A DNA stretch of 64,000 nucleotides, from contig NZ_ONZF01000001.1 in the NCBI RefSeq assembly GCF_900302445.1, forward strand, positions 434,001 through 498,000, in the 5' to 3' direction. Below are positions 1 through 9,418 of the stretch, piece after piece. Source of the stretch: Palleronia abyssalis (GTDB taxonomy: Bacteria > Pseudomonadota > Alphaproteobacteria > Rhodobacterales > Rhodobacteraceae). The notes beneath the pieces are model-generated. The model saw only the letters and a list, made by a program, of their open reading frames with translations. It did no database searches and was not told where the DNA came from. A program made the position numbers and the translations under genes. Within the stretch, counting starts at the first letter, position 1. Each line of letters opens with the position of its first letter.

Positions 1-844
1 CCAGCAGGTCTCCGAACCGACGGTAAAGATCGGGGTATTCCCCCGGATCCTCCAGCCCCCGTTCCGTGCCGTCCACGAACATCCGCGCGCCGCCCTCGGT
101 CAGGCTTAGGGTGCCGGCATCGGTCTCGACCTCGATCTGCCAGATCTCGCCACCCTTCTGCCGCCAATCAAACGCGGCCATTGCCGTCAGGTCCTCCCCA
201 TCGGAGAATTCCAGATCGGCCGCAATGGGTGTAGCCCTGTTTTCCGGCACGGAAAGGGTCGCGCTGGTTAGATGCAGTGGCACGGGACAGATCGCGGTTA
301 ACAGCGACAGGGCGTTGATCCCCGGATCGAAAACGCCAAGGCCCCCGGCCCGCCAGATCCAGTCTTGGCCGGGGTGCCATTTGCGAACGTCTTCTTTCCA
401 GTCCACGCGGATGCCGGTCAGGCGCTTCTCGGCCAGCCAGTCCCGTGCCGGTCCAGCGGCAGCAGCGTGGCGCGAGTGCCAGGTCGCAAACAACGTCACA
501 TTCGCATCGCGGGACATCCGGTCCAACGTCAGCACTTCGGCCACCGTGGCGCCCGGCGGTTTCTCCAGCATCACATGGCGTCCGGCTGCAATGGCCGCGC
601 GCGCCGCGTTGAACCGTGGAATGGGCGGCATGCAAAGCGATAGGGCTTCGACGTCCGGTCGCGCCTCCAGCAGCGCCTCGACAGAAGCGTGGTTCTCGAC
701 CCCGTCGACACCGCCCGAACGACTGACCGTCGCGGCCAGTTCGAACCGCGGATCGGCGGCGATGGCGGGGATATGCTGGTCGCGGGCAATCTTGCCGACG
801 CCGACAATGGCAATTGGCGTTGGCTGACGTGGCGTTTCGGTCAT
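1..844 (-). CDS. Gfo/Idh/MocA sugar 1-dehydrogenase (L-arabinose/D-galactose 1-dehydrogenase type), 3' end cut by window
   Basis: Predicted to oxidise L-arabinose or D-galactose at C1 to the aldonolactone in the cytoplasm with NAD(P)+. The N-terminus is a Rossmann fold (IAIVGVGKIARDQHIPAI, about residues 10-27), followed by the Gfo/Idh motif EKPPGAT and then WHSRHAAA and WKEDVRKWHPGQDWIW, which closely resemble what I recall of the Azospirillum L-arabinose 1-dehydrogenase. 281 residues are visible; family members are about 310, so roughly 25 C-terminal residues lie outside the window. The start is the ATG at 844. It is the last gene of the sugar-transport run and supplies step 1 of the pathway whose dehydratase is at 5471-7213. 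Substrate choice between arabinose and galactose cannot be settled from sequence. Confidence 0.85.
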   Translation of the reverse strand, partial: MTETPRQPTPIAIVGVGKIARDQHIPAIAADPRFELAATVSRSGGVDGVENHASVEALLEARPDVEALSLCMPPIPRFNAARAAIAAGRHVMLEKPPGATVAEVLTLDRMSRDANVTLFATWHSRHAAAAGPARDWLAEKRLTGIRVDWKEDVRKWHPGQDWIWRAGGLGVFDPGINALSLLTAICPVPLHLTSATLSVPENRATPIAADLEFSDGEDLTAMAAFDWRQKGGEIWQIEVETDAGTLSLTEGGARMFVDGTERGLEDPGEYPDLYRRFGDLL

Positions 845-868
845 GGTTTCTTTCGGTTTCAGGACAGG

Positions 869-1834
869 TCAGGCCCGCACGGCCGTTGCACGCACGAGGC
901 CGCGTTGCAGGAGGATGAACAAAAGCAGCAGAATGCCGATGACGATCTTCGTCCACCAACTAGACAAGCTGCCGTCGAACACGATGTATGTTTGTATAAG
1001 GCCCATGGTTAGCACGCCGAAAAGCGTACCCAGAACATAGCCCGCGCCGCCCGTCAGCAGCGTGCCGCCGATCACGACGGCTGCAATGGCCGTAAGCTCG
1101 GTCCCCACCGTCGCCAACGGATAGCCCGATCCGGTATAGATCGAGAAGACGATCCCCGACACGCCGGCCATGAAGCCCGAGAACGCATAGATGCCCACCG
1201 TCGTCGCGCCAACCCGAACCCCCATCAGCCGCGCCGTCCGCTCTCCCCCGCCCAGGGCGAAGACGCTGGCCCCGAAGCGCGTGCGATGCGCAACCACTGC
1301 GCCCACAGCCACGGACAACAGCATCACGATGCCGATCAACGTCAGCCTGCCCTTGCCCGGCATCAGCCAGTAGGCATCCTTCAAAAGCTCATAGAACGGA
1401 TGCTGGATCGGAACGGAGTCGATCGTCAGCATGTACGAAGCCCCGCGCGCAAGAAACATGCCGGCCAGGGTCACGATGAAGGCCGGCATCCCCAAAACGT
1501 GAATAACCCCGCCCATCGCGGCCCCGAACGCGGTCGTGACGCCCAGCAAAAGGACAAAGACCACAAGGGGGTGAAGCCCGGTCTCGCGCAGCAGAACGGC
1601 GATGAACACGCCCGAGAAAGCGATGACCGACCCCACCGACAGATCGATCCCCCCCGACAGGATGACCAGCGTCATGCCTACCGCGACAATGCCCAGATAG
1701 GCATTGTCGGTCAGCAGATTGCCCGCCACGCGGGTCGACAGCATGTACGGGAACTGGATCCAGCATACGATATAGGCCGCGATGAAGATCCCGATGGTCG
1801 CCAGAAGCGGATAGAGGCGTGGATTGATCGTCAT
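869..1834 (-). CDS. yjfF: Sugar ABC transporter permease, YjfF type
   Basis: Inner-membrane permease of a CUT2 (ribose-type) ABC importer, 321 aa, with the usual 8-10 hydrophobic segments and the BPD_transp_2 signature stretch around VGMTLVILSGGIDLSVGS (residues about 52-69). The C-terminus ends in a basic tail. Its ATG overlaps the stop of the preceding permease gene (ATGA), so the two are translationally coupled and probably form a heterodimeric channel. In the E. coli YtfQRT-YjfF system the substrate is galactofuranose. Here the gene order Q-R-T-F is the same, but the actual substrate is inferred only from homology and from the arabinose/galactose genes next door. Confidence 0.85.
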   Translation of the reverse strand: MTINPRLYPLLATIGIFIAAYIVCWIQFPYMLSTRVAGNLLTDNAYLGIVAVGMTLVILSGGIDLSVGSVIAFSGVFIAVLLRETGLHPLVVFVLLLGVTTAFGAAMGGVIHVLGMPAFIVTLAGMFLARGASYMLTIDSVPIQHPFYELLKDAYWLMPGKGRLTLIGIVMLLSVAVGAVVAHRTRFGASVFALGGGERTARLMGVRVGATTVGIYAFSGFMAGVSGIVFSIYTGSGYPLATVGTELTAIAAVVIGGTLLTGGAGYVLGTLFGVLTMGLIQTYIVFDGSLSSWWTKIVIGILLLLFILLQRGLVRATAVRA

Positions 1835-2850
1835 GACTTGGCCCCCCGCGGCGATGCGTCGGGATCGCGACGCAGACTGTGACGCAGGAAATGCCAGTGC
1901 CCCACGAGGTTCGGCGACTGGATCAGAAGGATCATCAAGACCAGTCCCGCCTTGATGACCAAGTTGTATTCCGAAGGGAACCCGGCCAGCAGGATCCCGG
2001 TGTCGATGGTTTGGATGATCATCGCGCCCAGCACCGACGCTGCGACGGAAAACCGCCCGCCCAGCAGGGAGGTGCCGCCGATGACAACCGCCAGGATGGC
2101 ATCAAGCTCGAGCCAGAGGCCGGCATTGTTCGCATCCGCCCCCCGGATGTCCGCGGTCGCGATGATCCCGGCAAGCGCCGCACAAAGGCCCGAGGCCATG
2201 TAGACGGCGATCAGAAGCACGGTCGCGTTCACTCCCGCAAGTGCCGAGGCCGAGCGGTTGATGCCAATTGATTCGACCAGCAGGCCCAGTGCCGTCCGGC
2301 GCATCAGGGCCGCGACGCCTACCGCCGTCAGCACCCAAATGAAGACCGGGACAGGCAGGCCCAGCAGGATGCCAGACCCCAACCACGCGAATGGTCCCGC
2401 GTCGAAGGTCAGGATCCGTCCCTCGGTGATCAGCTGCGCGATGCCGCGGCCAGAGGTCATCAGGATCAACGTCGCCACGATGGGCTGGATTCCGACGATG
2501 GCCACGAGGCACCCGTTCCACAGGCCGCAGACCAGTCCCGCGCCCACCGCCAGAATGACCGCAGGGCCTGCCCCCCACCCCGAGGACAGCGCCCATGCCG
2601 CCACCGCGCCCGAAATCGCCATGATCGTACCGACCGAAAGGTCGATGCCGCGCGTCGCGATCACAAGCGTCATGCCCACCGCCAGCAAGGCGACCGGGGC
2701 GCCGCGCTTGAGCACGTCGATGACCGGCCCCGAAAGGCGCCCTCCGGCATAGTCGATGGACAGGAACTGCGGGAAGAACAGCGTCACCAGCGCCATCAAG
2801 GCGGCGAGGGTCAGAAGCTGCGGAAGGACCCGGCGGAACGACCGTTTCAC
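1831..2850 (-). CDS. ytfT: Sugar ABC transporter permease, YtfT type
   Basis: Second permease of the CUT2 importer, 339 aa, multi-pass. It carries the family stretch VGMTLVIATRGIDLSVGT (about residues 58-75) and a C-terminal GGTSLLGG motif. It starts with GTG at 2850, overlapping the stop of the ATPase gene (GTGA), and ends overlapping the start of the yjfF-type gene. This tight coupling supports a fixed-stoichiometry membrane complex. Substrate is probably galactofuranose or another pentose/hexose furanose by analogy with the E. coli system; that is inference. Confidence 0.85.
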   Translation of the reverse strand: MKRSFRRVLPQLLTLAALMALVTLFFPQFLSIDYAGGRLSGPVIDVLKRGAPVALLAVGMTLVIATRGIDLSVGTIMAISGAVAAWALSSGWGAGPAVILAVGAGLVCGLWNGCLVAIVGIQPIVATLILMTSGRGIAQLITEGRILTFDAGPFAWLGSGILLGLPVPVFIWVLTAVGVAALMRRTALGLLVESIGINRSASALAGVNATVLLIAVYMASGLCAALAGIIATADIRGADANNAGLWLELDAILAVVIGGTSLLGGRFSVAASVLGAMIIQTIDTGILLAGFPSEYNLVIKAGLVLMILLIQSPNLVGHWHFLRHSLRRDPDASPRGAKS

Positions 2851-4373
2851 GCTGCACCTCTCTGCGTCCGGGGGTCGGCATCGTCGCGCGCAATCTCCCG
2901 CACGATCGCGTCCGAGGTGACGTCGCTGCCCGACAGCTCTCCGGTGTGGCGACGGTCGCGCAGAACGATCACCCGGTCAGCCACCGCGATCAGTTCGTCG
3001 AACTCGGACGAGATGACCAGCACCGCCATCCCCTGCCCCGTCATCTCGTGGATCAGGCGCAGGATTTCGGCATGTGCACCTACGTCGATTCCGCGCGTGG
3101 GCTCGTCCAGGATCAGGAAGCGCGGGTTCATCGCCAGCCACCGTGCCAGCACGACCTTCTGCTGGTTGCCGCCCGAAAGGTCGCCGATCGCCTTCTCGGC
3201 GTCCGAGGTTCGGATATCCAGTTTGGCGATATACTCGTCGGCCAGCCGGTTCTGCTCGGACCGGGGGATCGGTCGGGTCCAGCCGCGATGGGCCTGAAGC
3301 GCAAGGATGATGTTCTCGCGCACGGACAGGTCGGCGACGATCCCGTCGGTCTTTCGATCCTCGGGCGCGAACCCGAAGCCTGACTGGATCGCCTCGCGCG
3401 GGTTGCCATGCGCCACTGGGCCGTCCGCATCCCGGGTCCGGCCCCCCTGCGACGCGCGGACCCCGAACATCAGTTCGGCGCTTTCGGTCCGGCCCGAACC
3501 CAGAAGCCCCGCCAGGCCGATCACCTCGCCTTTATGTACAGTCATGTCAAATGGCTCGACGACGCCATCGCGCCCGATCCCCTCGAACCGAAGAAGCTCG
3601 GGTCGGGACCTGGAGTGCGGGTCCTTCTGCGCGGCCTCGTGTTCCGTCGCTTCTTCCAGTTCACGGCCCAGCATGTGTTCGATCAGCGTCAGCCGGTCCA
3701 GGTCGGCCACCACCTCGGTCGTGATCTTGCGCCCGTTGCGCAGGACGGTCAGGCGATCGCAAATCTCGAACACCTGGTCCAGGAAATGCGAGACGAACAC
3801 GATCCCGAGGCCCTGATCGCGCAGATCGCGCACCACGTCGAACAGCATCCGAACCTCGGCCGCGTCGAGACTGGCCGTCGGCTCGTCCAGGATCAGGACC
3901 TTGCCCGACAGAGCCACGGCCCGGGCAATCGCGACGATCTGCTGGATGGCGACGGAATACGCGCCCAGATCACGCCCGACATCTATGTCGAGATTGTAAC
4001 CCGACAGCATTTCCTGCGCCATCTTGCGTTGCGCGCGACCGTCGACCAGCCCGAAGCGGCGCGGCTCGCGGCCGAAGGTCAGGTTCTGCGCCACGGTCAG
4101 GTTCGGCAGCAGGTTCACCTCCTGATAGACCGTGCCGATCCCCAGTTCCTGCGCCTCGGAGGTCGAGGCGGGAGAAATCGGATTGCCTTCCAGCCGGATC
4201 TCGCCGGAATCGCGGCGATACGCGCCGGTCAGACACTTGATCAGGGTCGACTTGCCGGCGCCGTTCTCGCCGAGAAGTGCGTGCACCTCACCGGCCCGAA
4301 GCTCAAAGTCGACATCGTCCAGGGCCAGCGTGCCCGGGAACGACTTCGACAGGTTGCGGATCGACAGCAGCAT
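2847..4373 (-). CDS. ytfR: Sugar ABC transporter ATPase, YtfR type (tandem ABC domains)
   Basis: Cytoplasmic ATPase of the CUT2 importer, 508 aa, two ABC domains as in RbsA/MglA/YtfR. The N-terminal half has an intact Walker A (GENGAGKST) and Walker B (LILDEPTASLD). The C-terminal half has the degenerate Walker A typical of the family (GLLGSGRTE) with an intact signature (LSGGNQQK) and LILDEPTRGIDVG. I chose the ATG at 4373 because a strong ribosome-binding site (AAGGGGGG) sits just upstream and because MLLSIRNLSKSF is the normal family start. A longer reading to 4427 would add 18 non-conserved residues and run into the ytfQ-type stop codon. Confidence 0.88.
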   Translation of the reverse strand: MLLSIRNLSKSFPGTLALDDVDFELRAGEVHALLGENGAGKSTLIKCLTGAYRRDSGEIRLEGNPISPASTSEAQELGIGTVYQEVNLLPNLTVAQNLTFGREPRRFGLVDGRAQRKMAQEMLSGYNLDIDVGRDLGAYSVAIQQIVAIARAVALSGKVLILDEPTASLDAAEVRMLFDVVRDLRDQGLGIVFVSHFLDQVFEICDRLTVLRNGRKITTEVVADLDRLTLIEHMLGRELEEATEHEAAQKDPHSRSRPELLRFEGIGRDGVVEPFDMTVHKGEVIGLAGLLGSGRTESAELMFGVRASQGGRTRDADGPVAHGNPREAIQSGFGFAPEDRKTDGIVADLSVRENIILALQAHRGWTRPIPRSEQNRLADEYIAKLDIRTSDAEKAIGDLSGGNQQKVVLARWLAMNPRFLILDEPTRGIDVGAHAEILRLIHEMTGQGMAVLVISSEFDELIAVADRVIVLRDRRHTGELSGSDVTSDAIVREIARDDADPRTQRGAA

Positions 4374-4392
4374 AGTCCCCCCTTCACAAGAG

Positions 4393-4416
4393 CCGGGGCA
4401 GGCGCACCCGCCCCGG
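4393..4416 (-). other. Intercistronic stem-loop after the ytfQ-type gene
   Basis: CCGGGGC pairs with GCCCCGG around a short loop in the gap between the binding-protein gene and the ATPase gene. There is no T-run, so this looks like a mRNA-stabilising or attenuating hairpin rather than a full terminator. Such hairpins follow every binding-protein gene in this window. Confidence 0.6.
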
Positions 4417-4426
4417 TCTGAAATCA

Positions 4427-5371
4427 TCAGTACCCCAGATCCTTGCGCGCCTCGTATTCGGCCATCGGATCGTCGTCCTGGGTGTAAAGGGTCGACTCGG
4501 TCTGGATGAACTTCTCGGGCTCGGTCCCGTCGCTCCAGTAGGCTTCCAGCGCATCGAAGGCCGGACCGGCCATGTTCGGCGTCAGTTCAACCGTCGCGTT
4601 GGCATCGCCATTCGCCATGGCCTGGAAAATGTCCGGCACCGCGTCGATGGACACGATCAGGATGTCCTCGCCCGGATCCATGCCAGCCTCGGTGATGGCC
4701 TGAATCGCACCCAGGGCCATGTCGTCGTTATGGGCATAGAGCGCGCAGATCTCGTTGCCGGACTCGGCCTGCAGGAAGCTTTCCATCACCTCCTTGCCGC
4801 CTGTCCGCGTGAAATCCCCGGTCTGCGAGCGGACGATCTCGAGGTTGTCCATCCCCTCGATCGCGTTCCGGAAGCCCGTCGCCCGGTCGATCGCGGGCGA
4901 GGATCCGGTCGTGCCCTGCAATTCCACGATCCGGCACTCCTGATCGCCCACGGTGTCGGCAAGCCACTGGCCCGCGACCTCGCCTTCATGCACCAGATCC
5001 GAGCCGACGGCGGTCAGGTACAGATCCTCGGACGAGTCCACCTGCCGGTCCAGGAGGACGACGGGGATCTCGGCTTCCTGGGCTTCCTCGAGCACGCTGT
5101 CCCATCCGGTCGCGACGACCGGTGCCAGAAGGATCGCGTCCACGCCTTGTGCGACGAAGGACCGGATCGCGGCGATCTGGTTTTCCTGGCGCTGCTGCGC
5201 GTCCGAGAAGCGCAGGTCGATCCCGCGTTCTTCGGCCTGCTGACGGGTCAGGGTCGTCTCGGCCGCGCGCCAACCGGATTCCGAACCGATCTGCGAAAAG
5301 CCGACGGTCTGCGCCGAAGCCGCCGCGGCCAGGCCCATCACGGCCGCCGTCGTCAAAAGTGTCGTCTTCAT
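4427..5371 (-). CDS. ytfQ: Sugar ABC transporter periplasmic binding protein, YtfQ type
   Basis: Exported sugar-binding protein of the CUT2 importer, 314 aa. It has a Sec signal peptide (MKTTLLTTAAVMGLAAAASA, cleavage likely after ASA) and a Periplasmic_binding_4 fold with VGFSQIGSESGWR at the mature N-terminus, which matches the YtfQ family (galactofuranose/galactose binding). The ATG at 5371 is preceded by GGGAG. An in-frame GTG at 5380 is less likely. It is the first gene of the ytfQRT-yjfF-type block and lies about 100 bp downstream of the arabonate dehydratase, so it may have its own promoter or be read through. Confidence 0.88.
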   Translation of the reverse strand: MKTTLLTTAAVMGLAAAASAQTVGFSQIGSESGWRAAETTLTRQQAEERGIDLRFSDAQQRQENQIAAIRSFVAQGVDAILLAPVVATGWDSVLEEAQEAEIPVVLLDRQVDSSEDLYLTAVGSDLVHEGEVAGQWLADTVGDQECRIVELQGTTGSSPAIDRATGFRNAIEGMDNLEIVRSQTGDFTRTGGKEVMESFLQAESGNEICALYAHNDDMALGAIQAITEAGMDPGEDILIVSIDAVPDIFQAMANGDANATVELTPNMAGPAFDALEAYWSDGTEPEKFIQTESTLYTQDDDPMAEYEARKDLGY

Positions 5372-5470
5372 TGGTCTCACTCCCTATTCTGGTTGTTTCG
5401 CGTAGCGTCGCGAGCCGTTTGATGCCCTAATTCGGGCCATACCTTTTTTGCCGCGGCCTCCTCTCCGCGG

Positions 5471-7213
5471 TCAGTGACTGTCGCGCGGTACCTCCCTTCC
5501 CCGGCAGCCTTTCAGGAAATCGAAATCCGCACCCGTATCCGCACCTTCCACGTGGTCGTGGAACAGCTTGGCATAACCGCTTGGGGGAGGTGCGGTATGG
5601 GGCGTCCAGTCGGCCAGACGCTGCGCCAGTTCCGCATCCGGGATGTCCAGGTGCAGGCGCCGGGCCTCGACGTCGAGCTCGATCATGTCGCCGGTCCGGA
5701 CCACGGCGAGGGGCCCGCCGACGGCGGCCTCTGGCGCGGTGTGCAGGACGACTGTGCCGTAGGCAGTCCCGGACATTCGCGCGTCAGAGATCCGGACCAT
5801 GTCCTTGATTCCCTTGCGCAACACCTTCGGCGGCAGACCCATGTTGCCCACCTCGGACATGCCGGGATAGCCCTTCGGGCCGCAGTTCTTCAGAACCATG
5901 ACGCAGGTCTCGTCGATCTCGAGCGTCTCGTCGGCGATCTTCGCCTTGTAGTCGTCGATATCCTCGAACACGACGGCACGACCGCGATGCTTCATCAGGT
6001 GGGGCGACGCGGCCGAGGGCTTCAGAACGGCGCCTTCGGGCGCAAGATTGCCGCGCAGCACGGCGATCCCGCCCGAAGAGGTCAGCGCCTTTTCCACCGG
6101 CAGAATGACGTCTTCGTTCCAGTTGACGGCGTCCTTGACCTCGTCCCAGATCGGCCCGCCAGACACGGTCAGCGCGTTCCGATTCAGCACGCCGGCCTCA
6201 CCCAAACGCTTAAGAACGACCGGTAAGCCACCGGCATAAAAGAATTCCTCCATCAGGTACTTGCCCGACGGCATGAGGTTCACGATCGTGGGCACGTCGC
6301 GTCCCAGACGGTCCCAGTCGTCGAGCGTCAGGTCCACGCCGCACCGGCCCGCCATCGCCAGAAGATGGACCACCGCGTTGGTAGACCCGCCGATGGCGCC
6401 GTTCGTGCGGATCGCGTTCTCGAATGCGGCTTTCGTCATGATATCAGAAGGTTTCAGGTCGTCCTTCACCATCTGCACGATGCGACGGCCGGAGATCTGA
6501 GCCATCACGCGCCGCCGTGCATCGACCGCCGGGATGGCCGCGTTTCCGGACAGTGCCATGCCCAAAGCCTCGGCCATGGATGCCATGGTCGACGCGGTGC
6601 CCATCGTGTTGCACGTCCCCGAGGAACGCGACATCGCCTGTTCGGCCTCCAGAAAATCCTCTTGGCTCATCTTGCCGGCCTTGATGTCCTCGGACATCTG
6701 CCAAAGCGCGGTTCCTGACCCGACACGTTCGCCCCGGAACCAGCCGTTCAGCATCGGCCCACCGGTGACGACGATAGACGGAATGTCCGTGGACGCCGCG
6801 CCCATAATCAAAGACGGCGTAGTCTTGTCGCACCCGACCAGAAGGACGGCCCCGTCGATGGGCTGGGCGCGCATCGTCTCCTCGACCGCCATGGCCGCAA
6901 GGTTGCGATACATCATCGCCGTGGGGCGGAACGTGTTCTCGGACGCGCTGAACACCGGCACTTCCAGAGGAAAGCCCCCGGCCTCCCACACGCCGGCTTT
7001 CACCTTCTCGGCCAACTCTCGCAGGTGGCCGTTGCAAGGGGTCAGCTCACCCCAGGTGTTCAGGATTCCGATGACAGGACGGCCGTCGAACAGGTCGTGC
7101 GGGTAGCCTTGGTTCTTCAACCAGCCCCGGTGATAGATGTTGTCGCGGCTGGTCCCGCCATACCATTCCTGACTACGCAGCTTGCGGGGCCATTCTGCAG
7201 GTTCGAAGGTCAT
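5471..7213 (-). CDS. L-arabonate dehydratase (IlvD/Edd family)
   Basis: Predicted to dehydrate L-arabonate to L-2-keto-3-deoxyarabonate. The protein is 580 aa, the normal length for the pentonate dehydratase branch of IlvD/Edd enzymes. It shows the family's Fe-S/Mg features: PCNGHL near residue 60, GCDKTTPS near 128, and SRSSGTCNTMGTAS near 195, the last two holding cysteines expected to ligate the cluster. The N-terminus (RKLRSQEWYGG) is typical of arabonate/xylonate dehydratases rather than IlvD. The ATG at 7213 overlaps the gguC stop (TGATG), so it is co-translated with gguC. Galactonate or fuconate dehydratase activity is a possible alternative. Confidence 0.85.
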   Translation of the reverse strand: MTFEPAEWPRKLRSQEWYGGTSRDNIYHRGWLKNQGYPHDLFDGRPVIGILNTWGELTPCNGHLRELAEKVKAGVWEAGGFPLEVPVFSASENTFRPTAMMYRNLAAMAVEETMRAQPIDGAVLLVGCDKTTPSLIMGAASTDIPSIVVTGGPMLNGWFRGERVGSGTALWQMSEDIKAGKMSQEDFLEAEQAMSRSSGTCNTMGTASTMASMAEALGMALSGNAAIPAVDARRRVMAQISGRRIVQMVKDDLKPSDIMTKAAFENAIRTNGAIGGSTNAVVHLLAMAGRCGVDLTLDDWDRLGRDVPTIVNLMPSGKYLMEEFFYAGGLPVVLKRLGEAGVLNRNALTVSGGPIWDEVKDAVNWNEDVILPVEKALTSSGGIAVLRGNLAPEGAVLKPSAASPHLMKHRGRAVVFEDIDDYKAKIADETLEIDETCVMVLKNCGPKGYPGMSEVGNMGLPPKVLRKGIKDMVRISDARMSGTAYGTVVLHTAPEAAVGGPLAVVRTGDMIELDVEARRLHLDIPDAELAQRLADWTPHTAPPPSGYAKLFHDHVEGADTGADFDFLKGCRGREVPRDSH

Positions 7214-8205
7214 CAAAGCACCCGGATTTCGGTCAGGGGTTCCGCCGTGCCCAAGGGGCGATGTCGGAGCGTATTGCGCAAGGCCATGCCGAAGGGCGCG
7301 GCCTCGATCTCGAACACATCGCCGTCCTCGGGGGTTACCCCTTCCGCGAAGGACAGGGTGGCGGTCCCGAACATATGGACATGCACATCGCCCGGCTGGC
7401 GGAACAGATCGTATTTGAAGTGATGGTGTTCGAGGTTGCGGATCGAGTGGGACATGTTCGCCTCTCCCGACAGGAAGGGCTTTTCGAAGATCACGTCGGT
7501 CCCGCGACGGATGCGGCTGGTGCCCTCGACGCTATCGGGCAGATCACCGACCAGAAGTTCAGGGCCAATGGCACAGGGGCGCAACTTGGAATGCGCGAGA
7601 TACAAGTAATTCTGCCGCTCCGTCACGTGGTCCGAGAACTCGTTGGCCAGCGCGAAGCCCACGCGGAAGGGCGTGCCGTCCGGGCCAATGACGTAGACGC
7701 CGGCAATCTCGGGCTCTTCGCCGCCATCCAGCGCGAAGACGGGGCTTTCCAGCGCGGCACCGGGCGCGACAAGCGCGGCGCCGTTTCCCTTGTAGAACCA
7801 CTCGGGCTGGACGCCAGCATGGCCGTTCGCGGGTTTTCCACCCTCGACCCCCATGCGAAACATCTTCATCGAGTCGGTCTCGTCCTCGGGCTTTTTCGCG
7901 TGCATCGACGCGCGGGTCGAGGCCGAGCCCAGATGCGTCAAACCGGTGCCGGTCAGATGCAGGTGCGCCGGGTCGGGATGGGTCAGCGGCGGGGCCAGAC
8001 GTCCTTCCCCGGCGATCCGATCCAGATCGACGGCCCCGTTCAACCCAGCCGCCAGTACCAGTTCGCGCAGCGGTGTGCCTTGTGCGGCGGCCTCCATCGC
8101 CATCTCGTAAAGCGACTGCTCGGACTTCACTTCGTAGGCTTCGGACCCTTCCCGCGCAACGACCTGCAGGCGGCCCCCGGCGGTGCGATATTGCGACAGC
8201 AACAT
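7213..8205 (-). CDS. gguC: GguC/AraD1 family protein (FAH-fold, probable 2-keto-3-deoxy-L-arabonate dehydratase)
   Basis: 330 aa protein with a fumarylacetoacetate-hydrolase-like C-terminal half, matching the GguC family found with chvE-gguAB. Members are also annotated AraD1 and assigned to the 2-keto-3-deoxy-L-arabonate step that gives alpha-ketoglutarate semialdehyde. Candidate metal ligands are in PEWFYKGNG, the acidic EEPEIAGVY stretch and the ANEFSDH segment. It lies between the gguB permease and arabonate dehydratase genes, 4 bp after gguB, in one operon. The semialdehyde dehydrogenase needed to finish the route to 2-oxoglutarate and the lactonase are not visible in this window. Confidence 0.85.
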   Translation of the reverse strand: MLLSQYRTAGGRLQVVAREGSEAYEVKSEQSLYEMAMEAAAQGTPLRELVLAAGLNGAVDLDRIAGEGRLAPPLTHPDPAHLHLTGTGLTHLGSASTRASMHAKKPEDETDSMKMFRMGVEGGKPANGHAGVQPEWFYKGNGAALVAPGAALESPVFALDGGEEPEIAGVYVIGPDGTPFRVGFALANEFSDHVTERQNYLYLAHSKLRPCAIGPELLVGDLPDSVEGTSRIRRGTDVIFEKPFLSGEANMSHSIRNLEHHHFKYDLFRQPGDVHVHMFGTATLSFAEGVTPEDGDVFEIEAAPFGMALRNTLRHRPLGTAEPLTEIRVL

Positions 8206-8209
8206 GTCC

Positions 8210-9418
8210 CTACCCTTTCTTCTTGTTCATGACGTCGAAGACCACCGCGGCCAGCAGAACCAGCCCCTTGATGACCTGCTGATAATCGATGCCGATGCCC
8301 AGGATCGACATGCCGTTGTTCATCACGCCCATGATGAAGGCTCCGATCACGGCGCCCACCACGGTGCCGACGCCGCCCGCCATTGACGCGCCGCCGATGA
8401 AGACGGCCGCGATCACGTCAAGCTCGAACCCGGCGCCAGACTTCGGGGTCGCGGTGTTCAGACGCGCGGCGAAGACAAGACCCGCCAGCGCAGCCAGCAT
8501 CCCCATGTTGGCGAAGGTCAGAAAGGTCAGGCGCTTGGCATTGATCCCCGACAGCATCGCCGCCCGCTCGTTGCCGCCGATGGCATAGATGCGCCGCCCG
8601 GCCGTCGTGCGCGACGTCACGAAGGAATAGACCGCGATCAGCAGCGCCATGACGATGAAGACGTTGGGCAGCCCCCGGAAATCCGCCATCAGCCAGCTGA
8701 GATAGGCGATGCCAACGAAGATGATCGTGGTTTTCGCGGCGAAGAAGGCAAAGGGCTCGTCCGGCGTGCCGGTCCGCGCCTGCGCCGCACGATTGCGGAT
8801 CGCCAGCACGGCCAGACCCGCGGCCACGACCAGCCCGATCACCAGCGAGAACAGGTTCATCCCCTCGGCCCCGAACAGATCAGGCACGAACCCCGACGAG
8901 ATCAGCTGGAACTGCGGCGGGAACGGCCCCACCGACTGGCCGGCCAGAAGCCACAGGGTCAGGCCCTTGAAGACCAGCATTCCCGCCAGGGTCACGATAA
9001 AGGACGGGATGCGGAAATAGGCGATCCAGAAGCCCTGCGCCATGCCGATCACGGCCCCCATCGCAAGGCACAGGACCGCCGCGATCAGATAGGGAATCTC
9101 CCAGTTGACGATCATCACCGCGGCCAACGCGCCGATGAACCCCAGCACCGAGCCCACGCTGAGGTCGATATGCCCGGCCACGATGACCAGCAGCATGCCG
9201 ATGGCCATGATGACGATATAGCTGTTTTGCAGAACCAGGTTCGTCAGGTTCACGGGCCGCAGAAGGATGCCGCCCGTCGCGACCTGAAAGAACGCCATGA
9301 TCGCGATCAGGGCGAACAGAATTCCGTATTCGCGCAGGTGGGTTTTCAGAAAGCCCCAGCTGGCGCGGGCCTGCTCTCCGGCGGGCGCGGTGGCGGACGT
9401 GTCGATGGTGTCGCTCAT
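8210..9418 (-). CDS. gguB: Sugar ABC transporter permease GguB
   Basis: Inner-membrane permease of the ChvE-GguAB importer, 402 aa, longer than typical CUT2 permeases (about 320) as is normal for GguB/XylH. It has an N-terminal cytoplasmic lead and about ten hydrophobic segments. The family stretch [18 protein letters not shown] lies near residues 76-93 and GGASMAGG near the C-terminus. The start ATG overlaps the gguA stop (ATGA), indicating translational coupling. The system imports arabinose, galactose and related aldoses by analogy with Agrobacterium. Confidence 0.9.
   Translation of the reverse strand: MSDTIDTSATAPAGEQARASWGFLKTHLREYGILFALIAIMAFFQVATGGILLRPVNLTNLVLQNSYIVIMAIGMLLVIVAGHIDLSVGSVLGFIGALAAVMIVNWEIPYLIAAVLCLAMGAVIGMAQGFWIAYFRIPSFIVTLAGMLVFKGLTLWLLAGQSVGPFPPQFQLISSGFVPDLFGAEGMNLFSLVIGLVVAAGLAVLAIRNRAAQARTGTPDEPFAFFAAKTTIIFVGIAYLSWLMADFRGLPNVFIVMALLIAVYSFVTSRTTAGRRIYAIGGNERAAMLSGINAKRLTFLTFANMGMLAALAGLVFAARLNTATPKSGAGFELDVIAAVFIGGASMAGGVGTVVGAVIGAFIMGVMNNGMSILGIGIDYQQVIKGLVLLAAVVFDVMNKKKG

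Noticed and set aside
5424-5461. Intrinsic terminator between arabonate dehydratase and the ytfQ-type gene
   Set aside because: There is a CCGCGG...CCGCGG stem, but the nearby homopolymer is A on the transcript rather than T, so it does not fit an intrinsic terminator on the coding strand.
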